Source of the DNA: an uncultured Oscillospiraceae bacterium
Lineage (GTDB): Bacteria > Bacillota > Clostridia > Oscillospirales > Acutalibacteraceae
Assembly (NCBI GenBank): GCA_900544515.1
Contig: UQVI01000054.1
Coordinates: 1 to 10,791, forward strand
Direction: 5' to 3'
DNA: 10,791 nt
Of the stretch, positions 1 to 6,134 are shown piece after piece (position 1 is the stretch's first letter; every line of letters starts with the position of its first letter). The notes under the pieces were generated by a model that saw only the letters and a program-made list of their open reading frames with translations, was not told the origin of the DNA and searched no databases. The translations under genes were made by a program, and so were the position numbers.

Positions 1-23
1 AAGACGAAATCAGTCTTTTATAA

Positions 24-51
24 CCTATTGCTATTCAGTTTACCAAACTAT
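24..51. repeat. 28-bp end of a repeat element, inverted copy of 5146-5173
   Basis: These 28 bases are the exact reverse complement of positions 5146-5173. The outer 18 bases correspond to the terminal inverted repeat of the 135-bp element at 5146-5280. Inward of the shared part (1-23) the sequence differs from that element and contains a small hairpin (AAGAC at 1-5 pairing with GTCTT at 13-17). This is probably the end of a second member of the same repeat family whose remainder lies off the contig. A multicopy repeat at a contig end is a common cause of assembly breaks. Confidence 0.75.
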
Positions 52-52
52 A

Positions 53-94
53 AAAAAAGACTGACTCAAAAATCACAATGAGTCAGTCTTTTTT
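53..94. terminator. Bidirectional rho-independent terminator after the SleB-like gene
   Basis: A perfect 9-bp stem, GACTGACTC (59-67) with GAGTCAGTC (80-88), is flanked by an A run on the left and a T run on the right, so it can act on both strands. The loop is 12 nt. It lies 17 bases beyond the stop codon of the minus-strand gene at 112-822 and most likely ends that transcript. Confidence 0.88.
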
Positions 95-111
95 ATTTTC
101 AACATAATATA

Positions 112-822
112 TTACTTGCAGAACTTATGATCTCCGATAACCTTTACCACAGGTCTTGAATGCATAAAGGAATCATTTGTTTTCTTTGCATTAAAATAGT
201 AAATTGCACCGCCTGACGGATCCCAGCCATTCAGTGCATCGCGTGCCGCACGCTTTGCGGATTCCGCAACCGGCTGATACCAGTTAGAATCATTAACGCA
301 GGAGAATGCCCCATTCTGATAAACAACACCGCTGATGGAATCAGGGAAGGATGGATGCTTTACTCTGTTGAGAATTACTGCACCGACTGCTACCTGACCC
401 TCATAGCTTTCTCCTCTCGCCTCAGCGCTGATTACCTTTGCCAGAAGCTCAACATCTGAATTGGAATAGCTTGTACTATTTGAAGAATCACTGCCGCCTA
501 AACCAAGATAAAGCAAGGTTTGTTTACCGCAAATGCCGTCTGCCGTGATACCGCAGTTACGCTGAAATGAGGTTACTGCTGACTTTGTTGCCTGTCCGTA
601 TATACCGTCAACTGAGCCTTTATAGTATCCGAGAGATGATAGCTTTCTCTGAATGGATTTAACCTCATTACCTGTTGAGCCAAGCTTTGATACAGCATAA
701 GATGTCTGTGTTCTTTCAGATACGGCAATATAGCCAATGCCTCCTACAATAGATGCACAGACAATGACTGCCAGAGCCACCATAACCGCTATAAAATTTC
801 TGACTGCTTTATATACTGTCAT
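112..822 (-). CDS. sleB: SleB/CwlJ-type spore cortex-lytic cell-wall hydrolase with peptidoglycan-binding domain
   Basis: Predicted lytic enzyme acting on spore-cortex peptidoglycan (muramic-delta-lactam-containing) during germination. What is visible in the 236 aa: an N-terminal hydrophobic segment (about residues 10-33), which is a membrane anchor or uncleaved signal; a PG_binding_1 domain (about 46-108, with SIQRKLSSLGYYKGSVDGIYG-like repeat features and FQ); a Ser/Asn-rich linker (110-122); and a C-terminal Hydrolase_2 domain (about 124-236) containing ISAEARGE, with Glu134 in the position of the catalytic acid of SleB/CwlJ, and VGAVILNRV. It is somewhat shorter than Bacillus SleB (about 300 aa), mainly in the linker. 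The ATG at 822 follows an AAAGGGG ribosome site that overlaps the stop codon of the upstream gene (836-1102), so translation is probably coupled. No ypeB partner is visible. It could instead be a vegetative hydrolase of the same family. Confidence 0.85.
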   Translation of the reverse strand: MTVYKAVRNFIAVMVALAVIVCASIVGGIGYIAVSERTQTSYAVSKLGSTGNEVKSIQRKLSSLGYYKGSVDGIYGQATKSAVTSFQRNCGITADGICGKQTLLYLGLGGSDSSNSTSYSNSDVELLAKVISAEARGESYEGQVAVGAVILNRVKHPSFPDSISGVVYQNGAFSCVNDSNWYQPVAESAKRAARDALNGWDPSGGAIYYFNAKKTNDSFMHSRPVVKVIGDHKFCK

Positions 823-835
823 ACCATTGTCCCCT

Positions 836-1102
836 TTACATAAATGTATTTATTAAAAATGAAAGTGCAAAACCTGCCAGCGTAAACAAAACAGAGTTAA
901 GAACGATTCTGAAAACTCTTTTTTTGCTTACCCTGACACGAGGGGGCTTCTGAGTAATCGTTGCCAGTGCCTCCGCCTCTTTCTGAAGCTTTTTTCTGTC
1001 CTCGTTTTTATATTCAGGTTTAACAAAAAAAATTATTTTTTCAAAATATGGATTTTCTGTGTTCGTAACTTCCAGAATCTGTTTATTAACGCCCTTAATC
1101 AT
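836..1102 (-). CDS. Small single-span membrane protein of unknown function
   Basis: I do not recognise this 88-aa protein. A charged N-terminal part (1-54, rich in Lys and Glu, with a possible amphipathic helix at about 33-48) is followed by a strongly basic stretch (55-65, RVRVSKKRVFR) and one C-terminal hydrophobic helix (about 66-86). By the positive-inside rule the N-terminus should face the cytoplasm, like a tail-anchored protein. Its stop codon is only 13 nt from the start of the SleB-like gene and overlaps that gene's ribosome site, so the two form one operon. The start is ATG at 1102. Upstream in-frame codons reach a stop within four codons, so no longer form is possible. The GAAAGGA ribosome site is rather far away (about 13 nt). 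A role linked to the hydrolase, such as anchoring or partner, is only inferred from position. Confidence 0.75.
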   Translation of the reverse strand: MIKGVNKQILEVTNTENPYFEKIIFFVKPEYKNEDRKKLQKEAEALATITQKPPRVRVSKKRVFRIVLNSVLFTLAGFALSFLINTFM

Positions 1103-1134
1103 TTCAAGATTTTATCCTTTCTTTTTTATACAAT

Positions 1135-1164
1135 TAGTGTAGGATTTTTATATGGCAAATATAC
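1135..1164 (-). promoter_or_regulatory. Possible sigma-F/G-like promoter for the 88-aa protein / sleB operon
   Basis: On the minus strand GTATA (plus 1160-1164) is followed by 18 nt and TACACTA (plus 1135-1141). The spacing and -35 fit the forespore sigma-G pattern known from Bacillus (GHATR, 18 nt, CATWHTA), but the -10 matches at only 5 of 7 positions. It would place the start about 25 nt before the ATG at 1102. The idea is attractive because Bacillus sleB is a sigma-G gene, but the match is weak. Confidence 0.3.
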
Positions 1165-1455
1165 TAAAATCTTTTTGTCGAAATTTGTGAATTATTTCAA
1201 AATATTTTGCTTGACAGAAAATTATTATAACCAAAAGTATATTGTTAAAGATTTTTCTGCATTGTGGAAAACTATGTGGAAAATGTTAAAAACTTTATAT
1301 ATTTCCCCTTAATATGGTTGATTTTTTCTGTTGAAAACTCATTTTAACATTCATTTTTTTAAGTTTTCATAAATTTACACATAGTTTTTAACATTTTTAA
1401 ATGTAACCAAATTGACATACTTTTTTGTACAAATTGCCTTTTTTCACTTTCCCTC

Positions 1456-1476
1456 TTGACAAAAAAATGTTATACT
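1456..1476 (+). promoter_or_regulatory. Extended -10 promoter of the ogg-rsmE operon
   Basis: TGTTATACT (1468-1476) is an extended -10 box (TGn plus TATACT) about 25 nt before the start codon. A perfect TTGACA lies at 1456-1461, but only 9 nt away, too close to pair with this -10. The TTGACA would have to use a poor -10 (TAGGAT, 1482-1487, 20-nt spacer). The extended -10 alone is the better call. Confidence 0.45.
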
Positions 1477-1501
1477 CTCAGTAGGATGAAAAGGAGTTTT
1501 C

Positions 1502-2326
1502 GTGTACATGGAAATCAAATATATTGGTAAGGATATTGTGCTTGAAGATATCAGATGTCTTGACCTTGATCTGACGCTCGACTGCGGTCAGGCATTCAGA
1601 TGGGAAAAACAGGAGGACGGCAGTTGGAGTGGTGTTGTAAAAGGAGTATTTCTGAATATCAGCCAAACCAATGATACCGTTCTTCTCAGAAACACTGCAA
1701 AAGAGGATTTTGAAAACATATGGCTTGATTATTTTGACTTTAATAAAGACTATGTTAAAATATGTGATACACTCAAGCAGGACAGCCTTTTAGCCCCTAC
1801 GGTTGATGAATATTACGGAATACGGATTCTGAATCAGGACAGCTGGGAGGCACTGTGCTCATTTGTTATCAGCCAGCAGAACAATATAAAAAGAATAAAA
1901 GGCATTATCAGCCGACTTTGCAAAGCATACGGTGATGAGGTAAGCAACGGCTTTTATTCATTCCCTTCAGCGGAAAAGCTCAGCAATCTTACTGTTGCGG
2001 ATTTTGAGGAATTGGGAATGGGCTACCGTGCAAAATATCTGGAAAAATTATCAAAGGATGTTGCAGGCGGTAAAATTGATTTAGAAAAAATAAAAGCTCT
2101 TACTCTTGACGAAGCAAGAAAAGAGCTGCTGAATATCTACGGTGTCGGCATCAAGGTGGCAAACTGTGCACTGCTTTTCGGCTTCGGATTTTATGATGCC
2201 TTCCCGGTTGATGTCTGGATGAAAAGGGTTATGGAATACTATCCTGACGGGCTGCCGGAATGCTTTGACGGAATCGGCGGAATTGCCCAGCAGTACCTGT
2301 TCCACTGGGCAAGAAATAATTTATAA
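1502..2326 (+). CDS. ogg: OGG1-type 8-oxoguanine DNA glycosylase/AP lyase
   Basis: Base-excision repair enzyme that removes 8-oxoguanine opposite cytosine and nicks the abasic site. The 274-aa protein has the OGG1 layout: an N-terminal domain with LDCGQAFRW (26-34), the signature of OGG_N; the helical HhH-GPD domain with ISQQNNIKRI (123-132, matching the SxxNNIxRI element that contacts the estranged base); the helix-hairpin-helix GVGIKVANC (214-222) with Lys218 as the Schiff-base lysine; and PVDVW (235-239) with Asp237 as the catalytic aspartate. The length fits the bacterial branch of the family. The start is uncertain: GTG at 1502 lies 5 nt after AAGGAG, and ATG at 1508 lies 11 nt after it, and the two forms differ by two residues. 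It is followed after 15 nt by rsmE, with which it forms an operon. Confidence 0.93.
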   Translation: MYMEIKYIGKDIVLEDIRCLDLDLTLDCGQAFRWEKQEDGSWSGVVKGVFLNISQTNDTVLLRNTAKEDFENIWLDYFDFNKDYVKICDTLKQDSLLAPTVDEYYGIRILNQDSWEALCSFVISQQNNIKRIKGIISRLCKAYGDEVSNGFYSFPSAEKLSNLTVADFEELGMGYRAKYLEKLSKDVAGGKIDLEKIKALTLDEARKELLNIYGVGIKVANCALLFGFGFYDAFPVDVWMKRVMEYYPDGLPECFDGIGGIAQQYLFHWARNNL

Positions 2327-2341
2327 TACAAGGACATTACT

Positions 2342-3064
2342 ATGCAAAAATTATTTATTGATTTTATACCAAATGACAAGATAATACTGAACGAAGAGCA
2401 ATCAAGACATATTGCCAAATCACTGCGTATGCAGGTCGGTGATACACTTATGCTCACCTGCGGTGACGGAAATGATTACGGATGTCTCATTGAGCAGATT
2501 GACAATAAGCAGGTATTACTTTCCGTATGCTATAAGCAGGCGAACAACAGTGAGCCGAGTGTTAACGTAACACTCTTTCAAGGTGTCCCTAAGGGTGATA
2601 AAATGGAGGACATCATTCAGAAATGCACGGAGCTGGGAGTAAGCTCCATTGTACCTGTTTTAACAAAAAGAGCAATCAGCAGACCTGACGAAAAATCAGC
2701 AAAAAAGAAACGCACAAGATATCAGAAGATTGCACTGGAAGCAGCACAGCAGAGCGGACGCGGAATCATTCCTGAAATCGGTGAAATGCAGACGCTTAAA
2801 CAGGCAGTACAGAACGATAACAGTGATATTAAAATTCTCTTTTACGAGGGTGGAGGAGAGCCTCTCACAAAGCTCATTGACAGCAATACCAAATCCGTTT
2901 CCATATTTATAGGTCCTGAGGGCGGTTTTGAAGCAGATGAGGTTGAACTGATAAAAGAGGAGGGCGGTATGGTAGCCACACTGGGGAAAAGGATTCTGCG
3001 TACGCAGACAGCACCTGTATGCGCACTCAGTGCGATTATGCTGCTGACCAATAATCTTGAATAG
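2342..3064 (+). CDS. rsmE: 16S rRNA (uracil-1498-N3)-methyltransferase RsmE
   Basis: SPOUT-class enzyme that transfers a methyl group from S-adenosylmethionine to N3 of U1498 of 16S rRNA in the assembled 30S subunit. The 240 aa are typical for the family. An N-terminal PUA-like RNA-binding domain (about 1-70) carries HIAKSLRMQVGD (23-34). The trefoil-knot methyltransferase domain (about 73-240) carries QGVPKGDKMEDIIQKCTELG (80-99), IGPEGGF (190-196) and LGKRILRTQTA (214-224). In most RsmE proteins the last motif reads LRTETA; here residue 222 is Gln instead of Glu. ATG at 2342 has an AAGGAC ribosome site about 8 nt upstream. It is the second gene of the ogg operon and is closed by the hairpin at 3081-3126. 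Confidence 0.96.
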   Translation: MQKLFIDFIPNDKIILNEEQSRHIAKSLRMQVGDTLMLTCGDGNDYGCLIEQIDNKQVLLSVCYKQANNSEPSVNVTLFQGVPKGDKMEDIIQKCTELGVSSIVPVLTKRAISRPDEKSAKKKRTRYQKIALEAAQQSGRGIIPEIGEMQTLKQAVQNDNSDIKILFYEGGGEPLTKLIDSNTKSVSIFIGPEGGFEADEVELIKEEGGMVATLGKRILRTQTAPVCALSAIMLLTNNLE

Positions 3065-3080
3065 GCAATAAAATAAAAAG

Positions 3081-3126
3081 AAATCCGACGATATACCTTA
3101 AAACAAGGTACACCATCGGATTTTTT
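3081..3126. terminator. Bidirectional terminator between rsmE and the aldo/keto reductase gene
   Basis: AAATCCGA (3081-3088) pairs with TCGGATTT (3116-3123). A second inner stem, TACCTT with AAGGTA, lies inside the loop. An A-rich run on the left and a T run on the right allow termination of both convergent transcripts. Confidence 0.88.
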
Positions 3127-3144
3127 ATTTTATAAATATATTCA

Positions 3145-4284
3145 TTACCAGGACACAGGCTGATTCATTCGGTCAACAAAATCTGACATTACCTCAGAAA
3201 TTTTAATCTGCTGCGGACAAACCTGTTCGCAGGCACGGCAGCCGATACAAGCTGTAGGTCGTTCATCCTCCGGCATTGCACCGATACCCATCTGCGTAAT
3301 AAAGCCGTTTGAAAATTTAAGCTCGTTATACATAAACAAAAGATTAGGTATATCCAGCTTGCAAGAACGGTGTGAAATGCAGTAACGGCAGGCAGTACAG
3401 GGCAAAATGTCAAGCATACTGTCCGTAATCTCCATAAGCACTGCCATTTCCTCTTCATTAACAGGCTTATTTTCGCTGAAGGTTTTTATATTTTCTTCAA
3501 GCTGTTTCATATTTGACATACCTGAAAGCGTAACTGTAACCTCATCAATTGCCTGAATAAATCTGAAGCCCATTGACGCATTTGTTTCATCAGGACGCAT
3601 TGCTTTAAGCTTTGCCGTGTTGTCCTCAGAAAGATTAACCAGCTTACCTCCGCGAAGAGGTTCCATTACCCATACAGGAATATTATATTCCTTTAAAAGC
3701 TCAACCTTTTCCTTAGCCTCCTGGAGCTTCCAGTCAAGGTAGTTCAGCTGAATCTGGCAGAACTCCATCTTGTCGCCATAGGCTTCAAGAAACTTCTTCA
3801 TTGTATCAATTCTGCCATGAGCGGAAAAGCCGATATGCTTAATTCTTCCAAGTTCCTTTTGTCTGAGCATATAGTCCATTATGCCGTACTTTTCGTCAAT
3901 ATACTGTTCAACATTCAGCTCGCACACATTATGGAAAAGATAAAAATCAACATAGCCAAGTCCTGTGCGGTTTAACTGCTCCTCAAATATTTCCTCAATC
4001 TTATCCATATTTGCAAGATCATAGCCGGGAAATTTGTCAGCGATATAAAAACTGTCACGCGGATACTTCTGAAGCACCTTCCCCATTACAATCTCTGACA
4101 TACCATCGTGGTAACCATAGGCGGTATCAAAATAATTTATACCGTTATCAAAGGCATATTTAACCATTTCCTCAACCTGTGTCTCATCAATTTCTGACAT
4201 AGGATTACCGTCAACGGTAGGCAGACGCATAGCGCCCAGTCCAAGTGCGGAAAGCTCTAAATCCTGAAATTTTTTATAAATCAT
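3145..4284 (-). CDS. Aldo/keto reductase with C-terminal ferredoxin-like 4Fe-4S domain
   Basis: Predicted oxidoreductase of the clostridial group that joins an aldo/keto reductase barrel to an iron-sulfur domain; the substrate is unknown. Residues 1 to about 285 form the barrel with the catalytic tetrad visible: Asp53 and Tyr58 (FDTAYGY), Lys84 (ADKF) and His118 (YLFH). The tail (about 290-379) has two cysteine groups: C296xxC299xxC302x5C308, and C346xxC349xxC352xxxC356 followed by Pro, a classic [4Fe-4S] motif. The protein could therefore pass electrons between ferredoxin and a carbonyl substrate, perhaps without relying on NADPH alone; that is inference. Length (379 aa) is normal for this fused family. 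The ATG at 4284 has a clear AAGGAG 8 nt upstream. It has its own promoter (4312-4340) and ends at the shared terminator with rsmE. Confidence 0.93.
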   Translation of the reverse strand: MIYKKFQDLELSALGLGAMRLPTVDGNPMSEIDETQVEEMVKYAFDNGINYFDTAYGYHDGMSEIVMGKVLQKYPRDSFYIADKFPGYDLANMDKIEEIFEEQLNRTGLGYVDFYLFHNVCELNVEQYIDEKYGIMDYMLRQKELGRIKHIGFSAHGRIDTMKKFLEAYGDKMEFCQIQLNYLDWKLQEAKEKVELLKEYNIPVWVMEPLRGGKLVNLSEDNTAKLKAMRPDETNASMGFRFIQAIDEVTVTLSGMSNMKQLEENIKTFSENKPVNEEEMAVLMEITDSMLDILPCTACRYCISHRSCKLDIPNLLFMYNELKFSNGFITQMGIGAMPEDERPTACIGCRACEQVCPQQIKISEVMSDFVDRMNQPVSW

Positions 4285-4311
4285 TTTATCATCTCCTTAT
4301 TACCAAATAGA

Positions 4312-4340
4312 ATTGTAATTAAAAATCATTTTAAAATCAA
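4312..4340 (-). promoter_or_regulatory. Sigma-A-type promoter of the aldo/keto reductase gene
   Basis: On the minus strand TTGATT (plus 4335-4340) is followed by exactly 17 nt and TACAAT (plus 4312-4317), about 27 nt before the start codon. A 13-bp palindrome abuts the -35 box. Confidence 0.7.
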
Positions 4341-4352
4341 GTGTATTACACT
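4340..4352. promoter_or_regulatory. 13-bp perfect palindrome next to the -35 box, candidate regulator site
   Basis: AGTGTATTACACT consists of two 6-bp arms (AGTGTA and TACACT) around a single T. It shares one base with the -35 box of the aldo/keto reductase promoter and lies just beyond the stop codon of the upstream acetyltransferase gene. Its position suits a transcription factor. There is no T run that would make it a proper terminator. Confidence 0.4.
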
Positions 4353-4354
4353 GC

Positions 4355-5125
4355 TTATTTTGAATTCAATTTATCAACAAAATCACAGTCTCTCGCCGTA
4401 AGCTCCACCCACGCAGGACGGAATCCGCATTTAACGGCATTGCGAACAGACTTTATATTTGACCACGCGGCACAGTAAAACGGCACTTTGCCGTGTGCAA
4501 TAATTTCCAGTGCCAGACGGCTTGTTAATGCAGATGCTATACCCTGCTGTCTGTACTGCGGCAGCACATCAATACCAATCTGATACATATCCTCACAATC
4601 CGCTGAGCAGCCTGCCAAGCCTATAAGCTCACCGTTATCATATGCCCCTACTCCAAGCACATCAAGCTCTTTTCGTTCACTGCACAGGGCATTGCTCCAT
4701 TGCGGCAAATAAAGATGATTAAAATCCTTTTGCTTCAGAATCCTGAGCTCATAATCACATGCAAAGGGCTTAAGCCGTGTTATATCCGGCAAAAAATATT
4801 CTGCCATAAAGCACACTTTTAACTTATGCGGTGCAAGCATATCATTAAGTGCATTTATATTCGGTGTTTCAAAGCAATGCTCAACAGAATATTTTTCTAT
4901 ATATTCAGTCACGGCATCCACTAAAGGCTCGCTGACCTGAGCCACAATATTACTGCCATACGAAACCAAATCACACTGAAACGGCAGAGGAAGATATTTC
5001 CTTGCCTTTGGGTTCCTGCACGACAAAACTACTTTGTTTGTACTTTTGAAAAAATCCTCAGGACTGCAGTTACAATCATATGCTGACTGCTGAGCCGCAA
5101 TCCTCCATATATCTTCATTATTCAT
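4355..5125 (-). CDS. GNAT family N-acetyltransferase
   Basis: Predicted acetyl-CoA-dependent acetyltransferase of unknown substrate. The GNAT fold is in the C-terminal half (about 125-256). Motif A reads IGIDVLPQYRQQGIASAL (183-200), with the RQQGIA loop (192-197) that binds the pyrophosphate of acetyl-CoA, and the last part (SNIKSVRNAVKCGFRPAW) is the usual motif B region. The N-terminal half (1 to about 120) has no motif I can name, and the protein contains many cysteines (for example 18, 20, 36, 51 and 84). The 256-aa length is longer than a minimal GNAT (about 150 aa). Start ATG at 5125 has only a weak ribosome site (AGAAGA, about 10 nt away). Its upstream region is formed directly by the repeat element at 5146-5280, whose insertion may have replaced the original promoter. 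Confidence 0.85.
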   Translation of the reverse strand: MNNEDIWRIAAQQSAYDCNCSPEDFFKSTNKVVLSCRNPKARKYLPLPFQCDLVSYGSNIVAQVSEPLVDAVTEYIEKYSVEHCFETPNINALNDMLAPHKLKVCFMAEYFLPDITRLKPFACDYELRILKQKDFNHLYLPQWSNALCSERKELDVLGVGAYDNGELIGLAGCSADCEDMYQIGIDVLPQYRQQGIASALTSRLALEIIAHGKVPFYCAAWSNIKSVRNAVKCGFRPAWVELTARDCDFVDKLNSK

Positions 5126-5145
5126 AATATTTTATCTTCTATTTC

Positions 5146-5280
5146 ATAGTTTGGTAAACTGAATAGCAATAGGTGTGCATTTCTTTTTCGCAGGCATACT
5201 GCGTATGCCAAGAGAAAAAATGTGCAGATATATCGATTTTTTGCATCCTCAGGCTGTTGTTCTTCAGTTCATCAAACTAT
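5146..5280. repeat. 135-bp palindromic MITE-like element with 18-bp terminal inverted repeats
   Basis: The ends ATAGTTTGGTAAACTGAA (5146-5163) and TTCAGTTCATCAAACTAT (5263-5280) are inverted copies matching at 16 of 18 positions. The inside holds a long imperfect hairpin: GGCATAC (5193-5199) pairs with GTATGCC (5203-5209) around a 3-nt loop, continued by TTTTTC with GAAAAA and TGCAT with GTGCA out to 5176-5226. No coding capacity is visible. The left 28 bases recur inverted at 24-51. The element fills the gap between the acetyltransferase gene and the AcsB-like gene and overlaps the end of the latter. It is likely a non-autonomous mobile or REP-like element; no transposase of the family is in the window. 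Confidence 0.7.
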
Positions 5281-5952
5281 ACTGAAATGCAGTTCTCTCA
5301 TTCCCTCAACCTCATCACAAATCGGCTTCAAATTACAGGCTGAACAGTCAAAATTCACACTGTTCATAATGTGATTCAGCGTTTGGGCAATATCATAATT
5401 ACGCTTTGCAACCATTTCAAGGCGTTCATAATCAACATTCTTATCTGTGATATATATGAGCTTGACTGCTTTTACAGACTCAATTTCCTTATACTTATTG
5501 ATAAGAATATTGCCGACACCATCAAAGGAAAGTCCCTTTGAAAGTGCATCCTTTGACACTCTGATGTTTTCCTTATGTGAGCTTGATGCAGTTCGTATCA
5601 TAAAACCCTTAGGATAATAATGATACTTTGCGTACTCAATCTTTTTAATCAGATTGTACGCCTTCTGCTCATCATCAATATCATCAATCTGAATCAAGGA
5701 TATTCTTGCAAATTTCCTGTCTGAGGAAATTGCATTTAAATCATCACCGATTACAACGATTTCATCATCGCCTATAATACTTGAGGTTACAATATTAAAG
5801 CCTACTCCGTCAAGCTCGTATTTGGAATCTCTCTGCAGAATGACCTCGTTCCTGCCGATATCCTCCCAAGCCTTACCCAAAGCAAAGGACTTTTTTTCAA
5901 ATCCTGAAATATATTCATCAACGTCTTTTAATAAATCATCAAAAAAATTCAT
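5272..5952 (-). CDS. Stand-alone acetyl-CoA synthase (AcsB/CdhC) middle-domain-like protein
   Basis: Last gene of the CooC operon. The 226 aa resemble an internal part of the acetyl-CoA synthase beta subunit. Residues about 44-80 match the segment around EVIGPDI (here VVIGDDL, 66-72). KGFMIRTASSSHKENIRVSKDALSKG (115-140) matches the GxGxWxxxQRxxxxVRISKDAxxKG region implicated in CoA binding. C203xxC206x5C212 aligns with the first cysteines of the A-cluster motif (CxxCx8C in Moorella AcsB). The N-terminal CODH-contacting domain and the whole catalytic A-cluster domain, including the CGC nickel ligands, are absent (family AcsB is about 730 aa), so it cannot be an ordinary acetyl-CoA synthase. 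It starts with ATG at 5952, overlapping the TAA of the 54-aa gene by one base (TAATG). Its last codons and TGA lie within the terminal repeat of the 5146-5280 element. The homology is recognised from memory. Confidence 0.72.
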   Translation of the reverse strand: MNFFDDLLKDVDEYISGFEKKSFALGKAWEDIGRNEVILQRDSKYELDGVGFNIVTSSIIGDDEIVVIGDDLNAISSDRKFARISLIQIDDIDDEQKAYNLIKKIEYAKYHYYPKGFMIRTASSSHKENIRVSKDALSKGLSFDGVGNILINKYKEIESVKAVKLIYITDKNVDYERLEMVAKRNYDIAQTLNHIMNSVNFDCSACNLKPICDEVEGMRELHFSIV

Positions 5953-6116
5953 TAAAGCTTTCTGTCCTTTTCAAGATTATCATAGTGCGGCTGAAGCTTA
6001 TCATAGACCTTGCGAATCAGCTTCATATCCAGATTAAACCAATAGGCGGTAAAGGTTAAACCGAAGAGACCTAAAAATACAGCAAGAAGTGCTACTATTG
6101 CTTTAATAATTTTCAT
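5952..6116 (-). CDS. 54-aa single-span membrane protein in the CooC operon
   Basis: A small gene that length cut-offs easily miss. The protein starts MKIIKAIVALL, has one hydrophobic helix (about residues 5-27, rich in Leu, Val, Ala and Phe) and a charged, probably helical C-terminus (28-54) ending in DRKL. AAGGAG (plus 6124-6129) lies 7 nt before ATG 6116, an ideal spacing. An ATG six bases further upstream (6122) sits only 1 nt from GGAG and is unlikely. The stop overlaps the next start by one base (TAATG), and it begins 18 nt after the activase gene. The clean ribosome site, tight packing and membrane-protein composition support a real gene. It may anchor the operon's soluble proteins at the membrane; function unknown. 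Confidence 0.8.
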   Translation of the reverse strand: MKIIKAIVALLAVFLGLFGLTFTAYWFNLDMKLIRKVYDKLQPHYDNLEKDRKL

Positions 6117-6134
6117 AGTCATTCTCCTTATTTA

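Larger units (their letters stand above)
1103..1501. other. AT-rich divergent intergenic region with inverted repeats and DnaA-box-like pair
   Basis: This 399-bp stretch separates the minus-strand sleB operon from the plus-strand ogg-rsmE operon and holds no convincing ORF. It is very AT-rich. Two TGTGGAAAA words (1263-1271 and 1275-1283, 12 bp apart) each differ at one position from the DnaA box in this orientation (TGTGGATAA). A 15-bp word AAAATGTTAAAAACT (1280-1294) recurs inverted at 1383-1397, and AAAACTATGTG (1269-1279) recurs inverted at about 1378-1388. Promoters for both divergent operons must lie here. Confidence 0.7.

Noticed and set aside
1456..1487. Standard promoter made of TTGACA (1456-1461) and TATACT (1471-1476)
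   Set aside because: The spacer is only 9 nt, far below the 16-18 nt needed; the extended -10 alone is called instead.
1478..1666. 62-aa minus-strand ORF overlapping the start of the glycosylase gene
   Set aside because: It overlaps the well-supported ogg start region antisense and has no domain or ribosome-site support.
5191..5226. Hairpin at 5193-5209 as a transcription terminator for the CooC operon
   Set aside because: No T run follows the stem in the minus (or plus) direction; the sequence fits an internal hairpin of the repeat element better.
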